Shown here one piece after another: positions 1-5,562 of a stretch of 5,562 bases of DNA. The stretch lies in NCBI GenBank assembly GCA_013153575.1, contig JAADEE010000009.1, forward strand, positions 1-5,562, read 5' to 3'. Both the position numbers and the translations under genes were made by a program. Each line of letters starts with the position of its first letter. The first letter of the stretch is position 1. Source of the stretch: Chlorobiota bacterium. Lineage in GTDB: Bacteria; Bacteroidota; Bacteroidia; Bacteroidales; JAADGE01. The notes under the pieces were generated by a model that ran no database searches, was not told the origin of the DNA, and saw only the letters and a program-made list of their open reading frames with translations.

Positions 1-248
1 CCTTTAGAAACACCTTCAACCATATTATTTACAAGTACTCTTGAAAGTCCATGAAATGATTTATGTTCTTTTGAGTCAGAAGGTCTTGTAACGTTTATAA
101 CGTTTCCATCTTGCTCAAGTTTGATATCAGGATGTATCTTTTGTTTTAACTCGCCTAATTTACCTTTAACCGTTACAACATTATCCTTTGAGATATCAAT
201 TGTTACGCCCGCTGGTACATTTATTGGCAATTTCCCTATTCGTGACAT
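1..248 (-). CDS. rplF: 50S ribosomal protein L6, N-terminal part (cut by window edge)
   Basis: L6 binds 23S rRNA near the base of the L7/L12 stalk, close to the sarcin-ricin loop of the 50S subunit. The reading frame opens at ATG (248-246) with [15 protein letters not shown], the usual L6 start, and stays open for 82 full codons to the window edge. Residues 24-35 ([12 protein letters not shown]) match the strand and turn of the first L6 domain, and residues 64-80 ([17 protein letters not shown]) match the conserved family signature at the end of that domain. About half of a normal protein of roughly 180 residues is present; the second domain lies beyond position 1. The gene follows rpsH after 21 bases of pure AT-rich spacer with no Shine-Dalgarno sequence, as expected for the spc gene order. 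The identity is secure; only the missing 3' half is unseen. Confidence 0.97.
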   Translation of the reverse strand, partial: MSRIGKLPINVPAGVTIDISKDNVVTVKGKLGELKQKIHPDIKLEQDGNVINVTRPSDSKEHKSFHGLSRVLVNNMVEGVSK

Positions 249-269
249 AATTTATAATTTAAAACTGTA

Positions 270-668
270 TTAATAAACATAACAAATAACTTCACCTCCA
301 ACATTTTGTCTTACAGCTTCTTTATTTGTCATTACTCCTTTTGATGTTGAAACTATAGCAATCCCTAATCCATTTAATACACGTGGCATATCTTTAGCTG
401 AAGTGTATTTTCTTAAACCGGGAGTACTAACTCTTTCTAATTTTTTAATCGCAGGAACTTTTGTTTTAGGATGATATTTTAAAGCAATTTTAATATTACC
501 TTGTTTGTTATCATCTTCAAATTTATAACTTAATATGTATCCTTGATCAAAAAGAATCTCAGTTATTCCTTTTTTTAATTTAGATGCAGGAATCTCTACA
601 ACTTTGTGATTTGCCATAATAGCATTTCTCACTCTAGTTAAATAATCTGCAACAGTATCTGTAATCAT
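270..668 (-). CDS. rpsH: 30S ribosomal protein S8
   Basis: S8 is a primary 16S rRNA binding protein that organises the central domain of the 30S subunit. At 132 residues it is the usual family length. The start [16 protein letters not shown] is typical, [10 protein letters not shown] (79-88) is the conserved central motif, and the C-terminal RNA-binding domain shows [15 protein letters not shown] (100-114), with the diagnostic STS triplet at 107-109, and the ending GGEVICYVY. In E. coli S8 also represses spc-operon translation by binding mRNA near the start of rplE; whether that happens here cannot be read from the protein. The gene lies 21 bases after rpsN; the spacer is AT-rich and ends AAG just before the ATG, too close to act as a ribosome binding site. 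The stop is TAA. Confidence 0.99.
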   Translation of the reverse strand: MITDTVADYLTRVRNAIMANHKVVEIPASKLKKGITEILFDQGYILSYKFEDDNKQGNIKIALKYHPKTKVPAIKKLERVSTPGLRKYTSAKDMPRVLNGLGIAIVSTSKGVMTNKEAVRQNVGGEVICYVY

Positions 669-689
669 CTTGTAAATATTTATATTATT

Positions 690-959
690 CTACCAACTTG
701 CTTTTTTTACACCAGGTATTAAACCATTAGAAGCCATTTCTCTAAAAGTTATACGACTTATTCCAAATTGTCTCATATATCCTTTAGGTCTTCCTGTAAT
801 ACTACATCTGTTGTGTAATCTTACAGGAGAAGAGTTCTTTGGTAATTTTTGTAAACCTTCCCAATCGCCTTCAGCTTTTAATTTAGCTCTTTTCTTAGCA
901 TATTTTTCAACAAGCTTTTGTCTTTTTCTCTCACGAGCTTTCATTGATTCTTTAGCCAT
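690..959 (-). CDS. rpsN: 30S ribosomal protein S14, zinc-free (C-minus) form
   Basis: S14 binds 16S rRNA in the head of the 30S subunit late in assembly, beside S3 and S10. The 89-residue product starts [13 protein letters not shown] and carries the S14 signature across residues 47-69 ([12 protein letters not shown], then YMRQFGISR), ending PGVKKASW. Zinc-binding S14 has two CxxC pairs here. This protein keeps only Cys52; the other three positions are Thr55, Ser68 and Thr71, so it cannot form the zinc ribbon and is the C-minus type. It is shorter than the roughly 101-residue E. coli form but longer than the roughly 61-residue zinc form. The gene begins 6 bases after the rplE stop, without a Shine-Dalgarno sequence, and ends in TAG, one of only two such stops in the window. 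Confidence 0.98.
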   Translation of the reverse strand: MAKESMKARERKRQKLVEKYAKKRAKLKAEGDWEGLQKLPKNSSPVRLHNRCSITGRPKGYMRQFGISRITFREMASNGLIPGVKKASW

Positions 960-965
960 ACTGTT

Positions 966-1514
966 TTATTTTTTAAAAGGAAATCCAAATTGTTTTAATA
1001 GAGCATAACCTTCTTCATCAGTATTTGCTGTTGTAACGAAAGTTATATTCATTCCCATTATTTTATTAATTTTATCTAATTCAATTTCAGGGAATATAAT
1101 TTGCTCTTCAATACCTAAAGTATAATTACCTCTTCCATCAAATTTACTAGGAATTCCACGGAAATCCTTCATACGAGGAAGAGCTACAACTAAAAGCTTT
1201 TCTAAAAATTCATACATTCTTTCTCTTCTAAGAGTAACTTTAACACCAATTGGCATTCCTTCTCTTAATTTAAAGTTAGAAATGTTTAATCTTGAATTTC
1301 TTTGAATTGCTTTTTGTCCTGCAATTAAAGTCATTTCTTCTTGAGCAGCGTTAACAATTTTTTTATCAGCAACGCCTTGTCCAATTCCTTGATTAAGAAC
1401 TATTTTTTCTAATCTTGGAACTTGCATAACACTAGAGTAGTTGAATTCCTTTTTTAAATTAGGAATTATCTCTTCTGTGTATTTTTTCTTTAGTGTAGGA
1501 ATTTTTTTATCCAT
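966..1514 (-). CDS. rplE: 50S ribosomal protein L5
   Basis: L5 binds 5S rRNA and helps place it in the central protuberance of the 50S subunit, where it contacts the P-site tRNA and the small-subunit head. At 182 residues it is close to the E. coli length (179). Recognisable family segments in order are [14 protein letters not shown] (32-45), [15 protein letters not shown] (82-96), [10 protein letters not shown] (112-121), [20 protein letters not shown] (125-144), [15 protein letters not shown] (154-168) and the ending [11 protein letters not shown]. Its ATG overlaps the last base of the rplX stop codon (TAATG), which suggests translational coupling. In E. coli the S8 repressor site lies around this start; the sequence here is A-rich and shows no obvious GC-stabilised hairpin. 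The stop is TAA. Confidence 0.99.
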   Translation of the reverse strand: MDKKIPTLKKKYTEEIIPNLKKEFNYSSVMQVPRLEKIVLNQGIGQGVADKKIVNAAQEEMTLIAGQKAIQRNSRLNISNFKLREGMPIGVKVTLRRERMYEFLEKLLVVALPRMKDFRGIPSKFDGRGNYTLGIEEQIIFPEIELDKINKIMGMNITFVTTANTDEEGYALLKQFGFPFKK

Positions 1515-1516
1515 TA
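1512..1516 (-). promoter_or_regulatory. TAATG stop/start overlap joining rplX to rplE
   Basis: On the coding strand the bases read TAATG: the rplX stop TAA (1516-1514) shares its last A with the rplE start ATG (1514-1512). Such overlaps commonly let the terminating ribosome restart on the next gene. Coupling is an inference; the overlap itself is directly visible. Confidence 0.7.
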
Positions 1517-1843
1517 CTTAATCTCTTGTTGATTCTTAGACTTTTTTGAATAACGAACTAATTTTCCGTTATCATTAAATTTGCGACCAATTCTTGTAGG
1601 TTTTCCTGTTTCAGGGCAAACAACATTTAAGTTTGAAATATGAATTCCAGCTTCTTGTTTAATTATACCACCTTCAGGATATTTCGCATTTGGTTTTGTG
1701 TGTTTAGAAACAAGATTTACACCATCAACAATGGCTCTGTTCTTTTCTCTATTAACAGATAAAACACGACCTTTTTTACCTTTATCATTACCTGAATTAA
1801 CAATAACGATATCTCCTTTTTTAATATGTAACTTCTTTTGCAT
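1514..1843 (-). CDS. rplX: 50S ribosomal protein L24
   Basis: L24 is an early assembly-initiating protein that binds the 5' domain of 23S rRNA near the exit of the peptide tunnel. The 109-residue product opens with a KOW domain at about residues 7-35 ([20 protein letters not shown], then RVLSV). It continues with [12 protein letters not shown] (41-52), [18 protein letters not shown] (58-75), the [13 protein letters not shown] segment (76-88), and a lysine-rich tail. The length is slightly above the E. coli protein (104) because of the tail [10 protein letters not shown]. It starts at ATG 18 bases after the rplN stop; the spacer contains a run of six A but no Shine-Dalgarno sequence. Its stop overlaps the rplE start by one base. 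Confidence 0.98.
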   Translation of the reverse strand: MQKKLHIKKGDIVIVNSGNDKGKKGRVLSVNREKNRAIVDGVNLVSKHTKPNAKYPEGGIIKQEAGIHISNLNVVCPETGKPTRIGRKFNDNGKLVRYSKKSKNQQEIK

Positions 1844-1861
1844 CTGAATTGTTTTTTCAAT

Positions 1862-2227
1862 TTATATAACCTCAGGAGCTAATGAAATTATTTTCATATT
1901 AGTTTGTCTCAATTCTCTAGGTATTGGACCAAAAACACGAGTACCTCTCATTTCTCCGGCAGCATTTAAAAGTACAACAGCATTGTCGTCAAATCTAATA
2001 TAAGAACCATCTTTTCTTCTGATTTCTTTTTTAGTTCTAACCACTACTCCTGTAGCAACTGTACCTTTTTTAATATCACTAGCAGGAATTGCACTTTTAA
2101 CAGTTACAACGACTTTGTCTCCAATAGTTGCATAACGTTTTTTTGTTCCTCCTAAAACTCTGATAACTAAAACTTCTTTAGCTCCACTGTTATCAGCTAC
2201 ATTTAATCGACTTTCTTGTTGTACCAT
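1862..2227 (-). CDS. rplN: 50S ribosomal protein L14
   Basis: L14 binds 23S rRNA on the subunit interface of the 50S and takes part in bridges to the 30S subunit beside L19. The 121-residue product has the usual length (E. coli 123 or so). It begins [18 protein letters not shown], the typical L14 start, and includes [17 protein letters not shown] (21-37), [19 protein letters not shown] (61-79), [14 protein letters not shown] (94-107) and the ending [11 protein letters not shown]. In E. coli this is the first gene of the spc operon and has its own promoter upstream. Here only 2 bases separate its ATG from the rpsQ stop (TAATCATG), so it must be read as part of the same transcript as the S10 genes. 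The stop is TAA. Confidence 0.99.
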   Translation of the reverse strand: MVQQESRLNVADNSGAKEVLVIRVLGGTKKRYATIGDKVVVTVKSAIPASDIKKGTVATGVVVRTKKEIRRKDGSYIRFDDNAVVLLNAAGEMRGTRVFGPIPRELRQTNMKIISLAPEVI

Positions 2228-2229
2228 GA

Positions 2230-2487
2230 TTACTTAGCTCTTTCAATAATTTCAACTAATCTCCATTTTTTTCTTTTGCTGATAGGTCTTGTTTCAGCAA
2301 TTCTTACAGTATCACCCATTTTACAAGTATCTTCCTCGTCATGAGCAATATACTTTTTAGATTTAGTGATAAATTTACCATATATTGGATGTTTAAACCT
2401 ACGTTGAACAACAACTGTTATAGATTTTTGCATCTTATCTCCGGTAACAACTCCTATTCTTTCTTTTCTTAGATTTCTTTGTTCCAT
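2230..2487 (-). CDS. rpsQ: 30S ribosomal protein S17
   Basis: S17 is a primary 16S rRNA binding protein of the 5' domain and has an OB fold. The 85-residue length is normal (E. coli 84). Visible family segments are [20 protein letters not shown] (5-24), the first strands of the barrel; [11 protein letters not shown] (29-39), with the conserved HPxYGK turn; YIAHDE (46-51); and [18 protein letters not shown] (58-75), followed by a short acidic and basic tail. The ATG is 11 bases after the rpmC stop, with the spacer GATTATATACA, which has no Shine-Dalgarno sequence. It is the last gene of the S10 operon in the E. coli arrangement but runs almost directly into rplN here. The stop is TAA. Confidence 0.99.
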   Translation of the reverse strand: MEQRNLRKERIGVVTGDKMQKSITVVVQRRFKHPIYGKFITKSKKYIAHDEEDTCKMGDTVRIAETRPISKRKKWRLVEIIERAK

Positions 2488-2498
2488 TGTATATAATC

Positions 2499-2705
2499 TT
2501 ATTTAGATTTATTTTCGTTTATCTCTCTTTGTCTTAATTCAGTTTTTAAGCGAGCAATAAATCTTTTAGTGTCAGTTATTTGATGCGGATTATCAAGATC
2601 AGATATTTTATGATTCATTCTTAAAGAAACTTTTGTTGTTTCTGCGTTTTCTAATCTTTCCAAAATCTCTTTTGTTGTTAACTCTCTTATTTCAGAATAT
2701 TTCAT
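2499..2705 (-). CDS. rpmC: 50S ribosomal protein L29
   Basis: L29 is a small helical-hairpin protein at the peptide tunnel exit of the 50S subunit, next to L23 and part of the docking area for chaperones and the signal recognition particle. I take the ATG at 2705-2703, giving 68 residues starting [18 protein letters not shown] one codon upstream (2708-2706) is also in frame, but the ATG gives the standard L29 start and all other genes here use ATG. The first helix is about residues 8-32 and the second about 42-62; the conserved part is [20 protein letters not shown] (28-47), followed by [14 protein letters not shown] (48-61), the family signature. The gene starts 11 bases after the rplP stop with no Shine-Dalgarno sequence. 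The stop is TAA. Confidence 0.97.
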   Translation of the reverse strand: MKYSEIRELTTKEILERLENAETTKVSLRMNHKISDLDNPHQITDTKRFIARLKTELRQREINENKSK

Positions 2706-2716
2706 CAATCTTAGTA

Positions 2717-3142
2717 TTAATTTGTTTCAACGTAATCTCTTCTGACAATAAATTTTGTCAAAACAGGTAATTTTTGTGCTGCTAATCTCATTGCTTCTCT
2801 AGCAACTTCTTCCGGTACACCGTCTGCTTCAAAAAGAATTCTTCCAGGTTTTACTCTAGCAACAAATAATTCAGGTTCTCCTTTACCTTTACCCATCCTT
2901 ACCTCAGCAGGTTTTTTAGTTACAGGTTTATCAGGAAAAACTCGTATCCAAATATTACCCTCTCTTTTCATATATCTTGTAACTGCCTGTCTAGCAGCCT
3001 CTATCTGACGACCTGTTAGCCATGCTGTTTCAAGTGATTTAATAGCAAAAGAACCAAAAGCGATGGTAGTTCCTCTTCCTGAATTACCTTTCATTCTTCC
3101 CTTTTGCTGTTTTCTAAATTTAGTCTTCCTTGGTTGTAACAT
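2717..3142 (-). CDS. rplP: 50S ribosomal protein L16
   Basis: L16 binds 23S rRNA near the A site and helps shape the peptidyl transferase region and aminoacyl-tRNA positioning. The 141-residue product is of normal length (E. coli 136). It begins [19 protein letters not shown], the hallmark L16 start, and contains [19 protein letters not shown] (42-60), [20 protein letters not shown] (64-83), [20 protein letters not shown] (84-103) and [13 protein letters not shown]. Arg82 sits in the VRMGKGKG loop, the position that an oxygenase hydroxylates in E. coli L16 (Arg81); modification here is unknown. It follows rpsC after the longest spacer in the window, 28 AT-rich bases with no clear promoter or ribosome binding site. 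The stop is TAA. Confidence 0.99.
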   Translation of the reverse strand: MLQPRKTKFRKQQKGRMKGNSGRGTTIAFGSFAIKSLETAWLTGRQIEAARQAVTRYMKREGNIWIRVFPDKPVTKKPAEVRMGKGKGEPELFVARVKPGRILFEADGVPEEVAREAMRLAAQKLPVLTKFIVRRDYVETN

Positions 3143-3170
3143 TATATTGGATTTTTAAATCTTTCAAAAA

Positions 3171-3890
3171 TTAATTTTTTCTTCTTGGTCTGCTTTTTCT
3201 ATTATTTGAAGCAGGACGTCTTTTTGATTTTGCTTTTGCAAAATTTGGTGTTAAATCTTGTTTTCCAAATTTTTCACCTCGACAAATCCAAACTTTAATT
3301 CCTATAAGACCAACTTTAGTAAGTGCCTCAGCATTATAATAATCAATATCAGCTCTTAATGTATGTAAAGGAGTTCTTCCTTCTTTAAACATCTCATTTC
3401 TAGCCATTTCCGCACCATTAAGCCTTCCTGATACTAATACTTTAATACCTTCAGCTCCCATTCTCATAGAAGAAGATATAGCCATTCTTACAGCTCTTCT
3501 ATATGCTATTTTTCCTTCAATTTGTTTAGCAATATTCTCAGCCACTATTACAGCATCTAATTCAGGTTTTTTGATTTCAAATATGTTAATTTGAATATCT
3601 TTTCCTCCTGTAATTTTTTTAAGTTCTTCTTTCAACTTATCAACTTCTTGACCTCCTTTACCTATGATAATGCCTGGTCTTGAAGTAGTAATAGTTACTG
3701 TTATAAGCTTAAGAGTTCTTTCAATAATAATTCTTGAAATTCCTGCTTTTGCTAATCTTGCTTTAAGATAAACTCTAATTTGACTGTCTTCTTTTAATTT
3801 TTCGGCATAATTATCACCTCCAAACCAATTTGAATCCCAACCTCTAATTATTCCAAGTCTATTACTTATTGGATTTATTTTTTGTCCCAT
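3171..3890 (-). CDS. rpsC: 30S ribosomal protein S3
   Basis: S3 lies at the mRNA entry tunnel in the 30S head and, with S4 and S5, helps unwind incoming mRNA. The 239-residue product has a typical start ([20 protein letters not shown]), then a type 2 KH domain with [16 protein letters not shown] (71-86), whose GKGG loop is at 77-80. The C-terminal S3 domain has [20 protein letters not shown] (142-161), [20 protein letters not shown] residues at about 169-184 (here [16 protein letters not shown]), and [13 protein letters not shown] (194-206). Arg131, Arg132 and Arg135 match the basic triplet RRxxK/R linked to helicase activity in E. coli. The last 25 residues are a strongly basic tail. The gene begins 3 bases after the rplV stop (TAACACATG). 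The stop is TAA. Confidence 0.99.
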   Translation of the reverse strand: MGQKINPISNRLGIIRGWDSNWFGGDNYAEKLKEDSQIRVYLKARLAKAGISRIIIERTLKLITVTITTSRPGIIIGKGGQEVDKLKEELKKITGGKDIQINIFEIKKPELDAVIVAENIAKQIEGKIAYRRAVRMAISSSMRMGAEGIKVLVSGRLNGAEMARNEMFKEGRTPLHTLRADIDYYNAEALTKVGLIGIKVWICRGEKFGKQDLTPNFAKAKSKRRPASNNRKSRPRRKN

Positions 3891-3893
3891 GTG

Positions 3894-4292
3894 TTATTTT
3901 TCTTTACTATCAATAAATAGAGTAACGTGATTTGAACGTTTTCTTATTCTATGAGCTCTTCCTTGCGGAGCCGGTCTATACCTTTTAAGCATACCTGCAG
4001 CATCTACTCGTATTTCTTTAATATACAAAGAACTATCTTCAGGTTTTTGCCCAGCGTTTTTATTTTCCCAATTAGCAATTGCAGATTTTAAAAGTTGCTC
4101 TAATCTTCCTGATGCTTCTTTAGGATTATATCTTAAAATATCGAGAGCTTTTAATACATCTTCACCTCTAATAAGGTCAGCAACCATCCTCATCTTTCTT
4201 GGAGATGTAGGGCAATTTCTTAAAACAGCAAAATATTGTTCTTTTTTTGCTTCTTTAATTCTCTCTGCTCTTTCTTTTTTACGTACACCCAT
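3894..4292 (-). CDS. rplV: 50S ribosomal protein L22 with N-terminal extension
   Basis: L22 lines the peptide exit tunnel: its globular domain sits on the outer face and a long beta hairpin reaches the tunnel constriction, where macrolides bind. The core starts near residue 24 ([20 protein letters not shown], 24-43) and the hairpin is at about 98-117 ([19 protein letters not shown]). Leu102-Lys103-Arg104 correspond to Met82-Lys83-Arg84 of E. coli, whose deletion gives erythromycin resistance; the loop is intact here. The protein has 132 residues against 110 in E. coli. Most of the excess is an N-terminal charged stretch ([20 protein letters not shown]), about 17 residues more than E. coli, which I recall as common in Bacteroidota. 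The ATG overlaps the rpsS stop in a TAATG. The stop is TAA. Confidence 0.98.
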   Translation of the reverse strand: MGVRKKERAERIKEAKKEQYFAVLRNCPTSPRKMRMVADLIRGEDVLKALDILRYNPKEASGRLEQLLKSAIANWENKNAGQKPEDSSLYIKEIRVDAAGMLKRYRPAPQGRAHRIRKRSNHVTLFIDSKEK

Positions 4293-4294
4293 TA
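4290..4294 (-). promoter_or_regulatory. TAATG stop/start overlap joining rpsS to rplV
   Basis: The rpsS stop TAA (4294-4292) shares its last A with the rplV start ATG (4292-4290). This is the same arrangement as at rplX/rplE and likely couples translation of S19 and L22. The overlap is seen directly; the coupling is inferred. Confidence 0.7.
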
Positions 4295-4555
4295 TTTTTT
4301 CTTTTTATGTCCTCTATAAGTTCTGGTAGGAGAAAATTCACCTAATCTATGTCCAACCATGTTTTCTGTTACATATACCGGAATATGTTTTTTTCCGTTA
4401 TGTACCGCAATTGTTTGACCTACAAAGTCTGGAGATATCATGGAATTTCTAGCCCATGTTTTAATTACTGTTTTTTTTCCAGAATCCTTAGCTTCTAAAA
4501 CTTTTTTTTCAAGTTTAATATCAATGTAAGGTCCTTTTTTTAGTGATCTGCTCAT
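4292..4555 (-). CDS. rpsS: 30S ribosomal protein S19
   Basis: S19 sits at the top of the 30S head beside S13 and takes part in contacts with the 50S central protuberance and the A-site tRNA. The 87-residue product is near the usual 89-92. It begins [12 protein letters not shown], has the conserved [20 protein letters not shown] (32-51), and then the strongest family block, [20 protein letters not shown] (53-72), followed by [15 protein letters not shown] at the C-terminus. It begins 25 bases after the rplB stop. The spacer contains AGGA about 20 bases upstream of the ATG, too far to work as a normal ribosome binding site; the rest is A and T only. Its TAA stop overlaps the rplV start. Confidence 0.99.
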   Translation of the reverse strand: MSRSLKKGPYIDIKLEKKVLEAKDSGKKTVIKTWARNSMISPDFVGQTIAVHNGKKHIPVYVTENMVGHRLGEFSPTRTYRGHKKKK

Positions 4556-4580
4556 AAATAAAATATTATTTATTTCCTAA

Positions 4581-5417
4581 CTATTTTCTACGTTTTTTTG
4601 TTTTACGTCTTTCAATTATATACTTATCAGATACTTTTTTACCTCTAGTTTTAAAACCTTTGGCTAAAATACCATTTCTAGAACGTGGGTGTCCTCCAGA
4701 AGATTTACCTTCACCACCTCCCATTGGGTGATCAACAGGATTCATCACAACTCCTCTAACACGAGGTCTTCTTCCTTGCCATCTTGTTCTTCCTGCTTTA
4801 CCAGATCTTTCAAGAGCATGGTCAGAATTAGAAACTGTTCCGATTGTAGCTCTACATGTTGCTAAAATTTTTCTAATCTCTCCAGAAGGTAACTTTACAA
4901 TTACAAATCTACCTTCTTTTGAAACTAATTGTGCATATGCTCCAGCACTTCTTGCTAGTTCTGCACCTTTTCCTGGTTGTAATTCTACACCATGAATTAT
5001 AGTTCCAAGAGGTATATCTGATAAATATAAAGTATTTCCTATTTCCGGAGCAACATCTTTTCCAGATACAATTTTGTCCCCAACTTTTAATCCGTTAGGT
5101 GCAATAATATACCTTTTTTCTCCATCTGCATAAAATAACAATGCTATAAATGCAGTCCTATTTGGATCATACTCAATAGTTTTAACAGTAGCAGGTACAC
5201 CTTCTTTATCGCGTTTAAAATCAATAATACGATAAGCTTTTTTGTGACCACCACCTATATAACGCATTGTCATGCGTCCTTGATTGTTTCTACCTCCTGT
5301 TTTTCTTTTACCTTTAGTTAAAGATTTTTCAGGTTTTGAAGCTGTTACTTCTTCAAAAGTATTAACAATTTTTCGTCTCTGTCCGGGTGTAACCGGATTA
5401 ATTTTCTTTACTGCCAT
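4581..5417 (-). CDS. rplB: 50S ribosomal protein L2
   Basis: L2 is a primary 23S rRNA binding protein needed for subunit association and peptidyl transferase activity. The 278-residue product (E. coli 273) starts [18 protein letters not shown]. It carries the N-terminal OB-like domain with [20 protein letters not shown] (37-56) and [13 protein letters not shown] (59-71), then the SH3-like domain with [20 protein letters not shown] (136-155) and LPSGEIRKI (176-184). The C-terminal signature is [17 protein letters not shown] (221-237) followed by GGHP (241-244). His230 corresponds to the essential E. coli His229 and is present; the second His of E. coli DHPH is Met232 here. The start has AAGGA 3 bases before the ATG, overlapping the rplW stop, which is too close for a standard Shine-Dalgarno. 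The stop is TAG. Confidence 0.99.
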   Translation of the reverse strand: MAVKKINPVTPGQRRKIVNTFEEVTASKPEKSLTKGKRKTGGRNNQGRMTMRYIGGGHKKAYRIIDFKRDKEGVPATVKTIEYDPNRTAFIALLFYADGEKRYIIAPNGLKVGDKIVSGKDVAPEIGNTLYLSDIPLGTIIHGVELQPGKGAELARSAGAYAQLVSKEGRFVIVKLPSGEIRKILATCRATIGTVSNSDHALERSGKAGRTRWQGRRPRVRGVVMNPVDHPMGGGEGKSSGGHPRSRNGILAKGFKTRGKKVSDKYIIERRKTKKRRK

Positions 5418-5423
5418 TATTCC

Positions 5424-5562
5424 TTATATATTGCTGTAAAAATCAATTGTATCTCCTTCTGCTAATGTGATAATTGCTTTTTTATATGATTTAGTTTTAC
5501 CTTTTATCATTCCTGATTTAGTATGACGTATTTTTCTTTTACCTCCGTAAATCATAGTATTA
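5424..5562 (-). CDS. rplW: 50S ribosomal protein L23, C-terminal part (cut by window edge)
   Basis: L23 sits at the peptide tunnel exit and is the docking site for trigger factor and the signal recognition particle. The frame is open from the right edge and gives 45 residues before TAA at 5426-5424. The visible peptide starts NTMIYGGKRKIRH, continues TKSGMIKGKTKSYKKAIITL and ends AEGDTIDFYSNI. The NTM-(x)-GK(x)K-R segment is the rRNA-binding loop region of L23, and YKKAIITLAEGDTIDF is its last strand with the typical ending. Its position directly before rplB, with a 6-base gap, fits the universal S10 gene order. The 5' half, including the residues that bind trigger factor, is outside the window. 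Confidence 0.95.
   Translation of the reverse strand, partial: NTMIYGGKRKIRHTKSGMIKGKTKSYKKAIITLAEGDTIDFYSNI

Larger units (their letters stand above)
1..5562 (-). other. Continuous S10-spc ribosomal protein operon segment
   Basis: Fourteen genes read in the same direction, with every junction between a 1-base overlap and a 28-base gap. No spacer has room for a full promoter plus leader, and I see no GC-rich hairpin followed by a T run that would end transcription. The whole window is therefore best read as an internal part of one transcript entering from the right edge (upstream genes expected: rpsJ, rplC, rplD) and leaving at the left (expected: rest of rplF, then rplR, rpsE and others). 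The expected outside genes are inferred from conserved order, not seen. Confidence 0.9.

Noticed and set aside
811..1008. A 65-codon plus-strand open frame opposite rpsN and the end of rplE
   Set aside because: It lies antisense to two secure ribosomal genes, resembles no family I know, and its Phe/Leu/Ser-rich composition is what the complement of Lys/Glu/Arg-rich coding sequence produces.
3150..3161. Inverted repeat GATTT-AA-AAATC in the rpsC-rplP spacer
   Set aside because: A 5-base AT-rich stem with a 2-base loop is not stable, and there is no T run on the coding strand after it; it is expected by chance in such AT-rich DNA.
3143..3170. Possible internal promoter in the longest spacer, before rplP
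   Set aside because: I looked for a Bacteroidota-type TTTG and TAnnTTTG pair and a sigma-70-type pair with correct spacing. The 28 bases do not hold one; only AT-rich sequence is seen.
4556..4580. AAATA/TATTT inverted repeat in the rplB-rpsS spacer as a terminator or operator
   Set aside because: The stem is only A-T pairs with a 1-base centre, which cannot fold as a hairpin, and termination inside this operon would be unlikely.
5421..5425. AAGGA before rplB as a Shine-Dalgarno site
   Set aside because: It is only 3 bases from the ATG and overlaps the rplW stop codon (TAAGGA), and the other genes lack such motifs. It may be chance.
1..5562. Hidden novel system, mobile element, CRISPR or inserted gene in the block
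   Set aside because: Gene order is canonical, each reading frame is full length and recognisable, and non-coding DNA totals only a few short spacers, leaving no room for another system.

Overview
The window is an uninterrupted block of ribosomal protein genes, all on the minus strand. In transcription order, from the right edge to the left, it reads rplW (3' end only), rplB, rpsS, rplV, rpsC, rplP, rpmC, rpsQ, rplN, rplX, rplE, rpsN, rpsH, rplF (5' end only). This is the canonical bacterial order of the distal half of the S10 operon followed directly by the first half of the spc operon. Twelve genes are complete and two are cut by the window edges. All reading frames are intact, with no frameshift, insertion, mobile element, RNA gene or CRISPR array.

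The DNA is clearly AT-rich, by eye about two-thirds A+T, and the coding strand is strongly A-rich. All 13 visible starts are ATG. Of the 13 visible stops, 11 are TAA, two are TAG (rplB and rpsN) and none is TGA. Almost no gene has a convincing Shine-Dalgarno sequence; the few bases before each ATG are mostly A and T. Together with protein details (a 17-residue N-terminal extension of L22, an 89-residue zinc-free S14, the L23 C-terminus DTIDFYSNI, and the DHPMGGGEG version of the L2 motif), this suggests a low-GC member of the Bacteroidota. The phylum is an inference made without a database search, and I do not assign a genus.

Layout: 5424-5562 holds the end of L23; 2230-5417 holds L2, S19, L22, S3, L16, L29 and S17 (S10-operon part); 1-2227 holds L14, L24, L5, S14, S8 and the start of L6 (spc part). 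Intergenic gaps run from a 1-base overlap (TAATG at the rpsS/rplV and rplX/rplE junctions) to 28 bases. Only 2 bases separate rpsQ from rplN, where E. coli has the boundary between two operons, so the S10 and spc clusters are probably one transcription unit here. There is no non-coding stretch longer than 28 bases and no visible terminator; any main promoter must lie beyond the right edge.

The products are all structural parts of the 30S (S19, S3, S17, S14, S8) and 50S (L23, L2, L22, L16, L29, L14, L24, L5, L6) subunits, made together in one unit. I found no undescribed system. This is an ordinary core-genome region, and the findings below are modest points about translation signals, operon fusion and lineage-specific protein variation.
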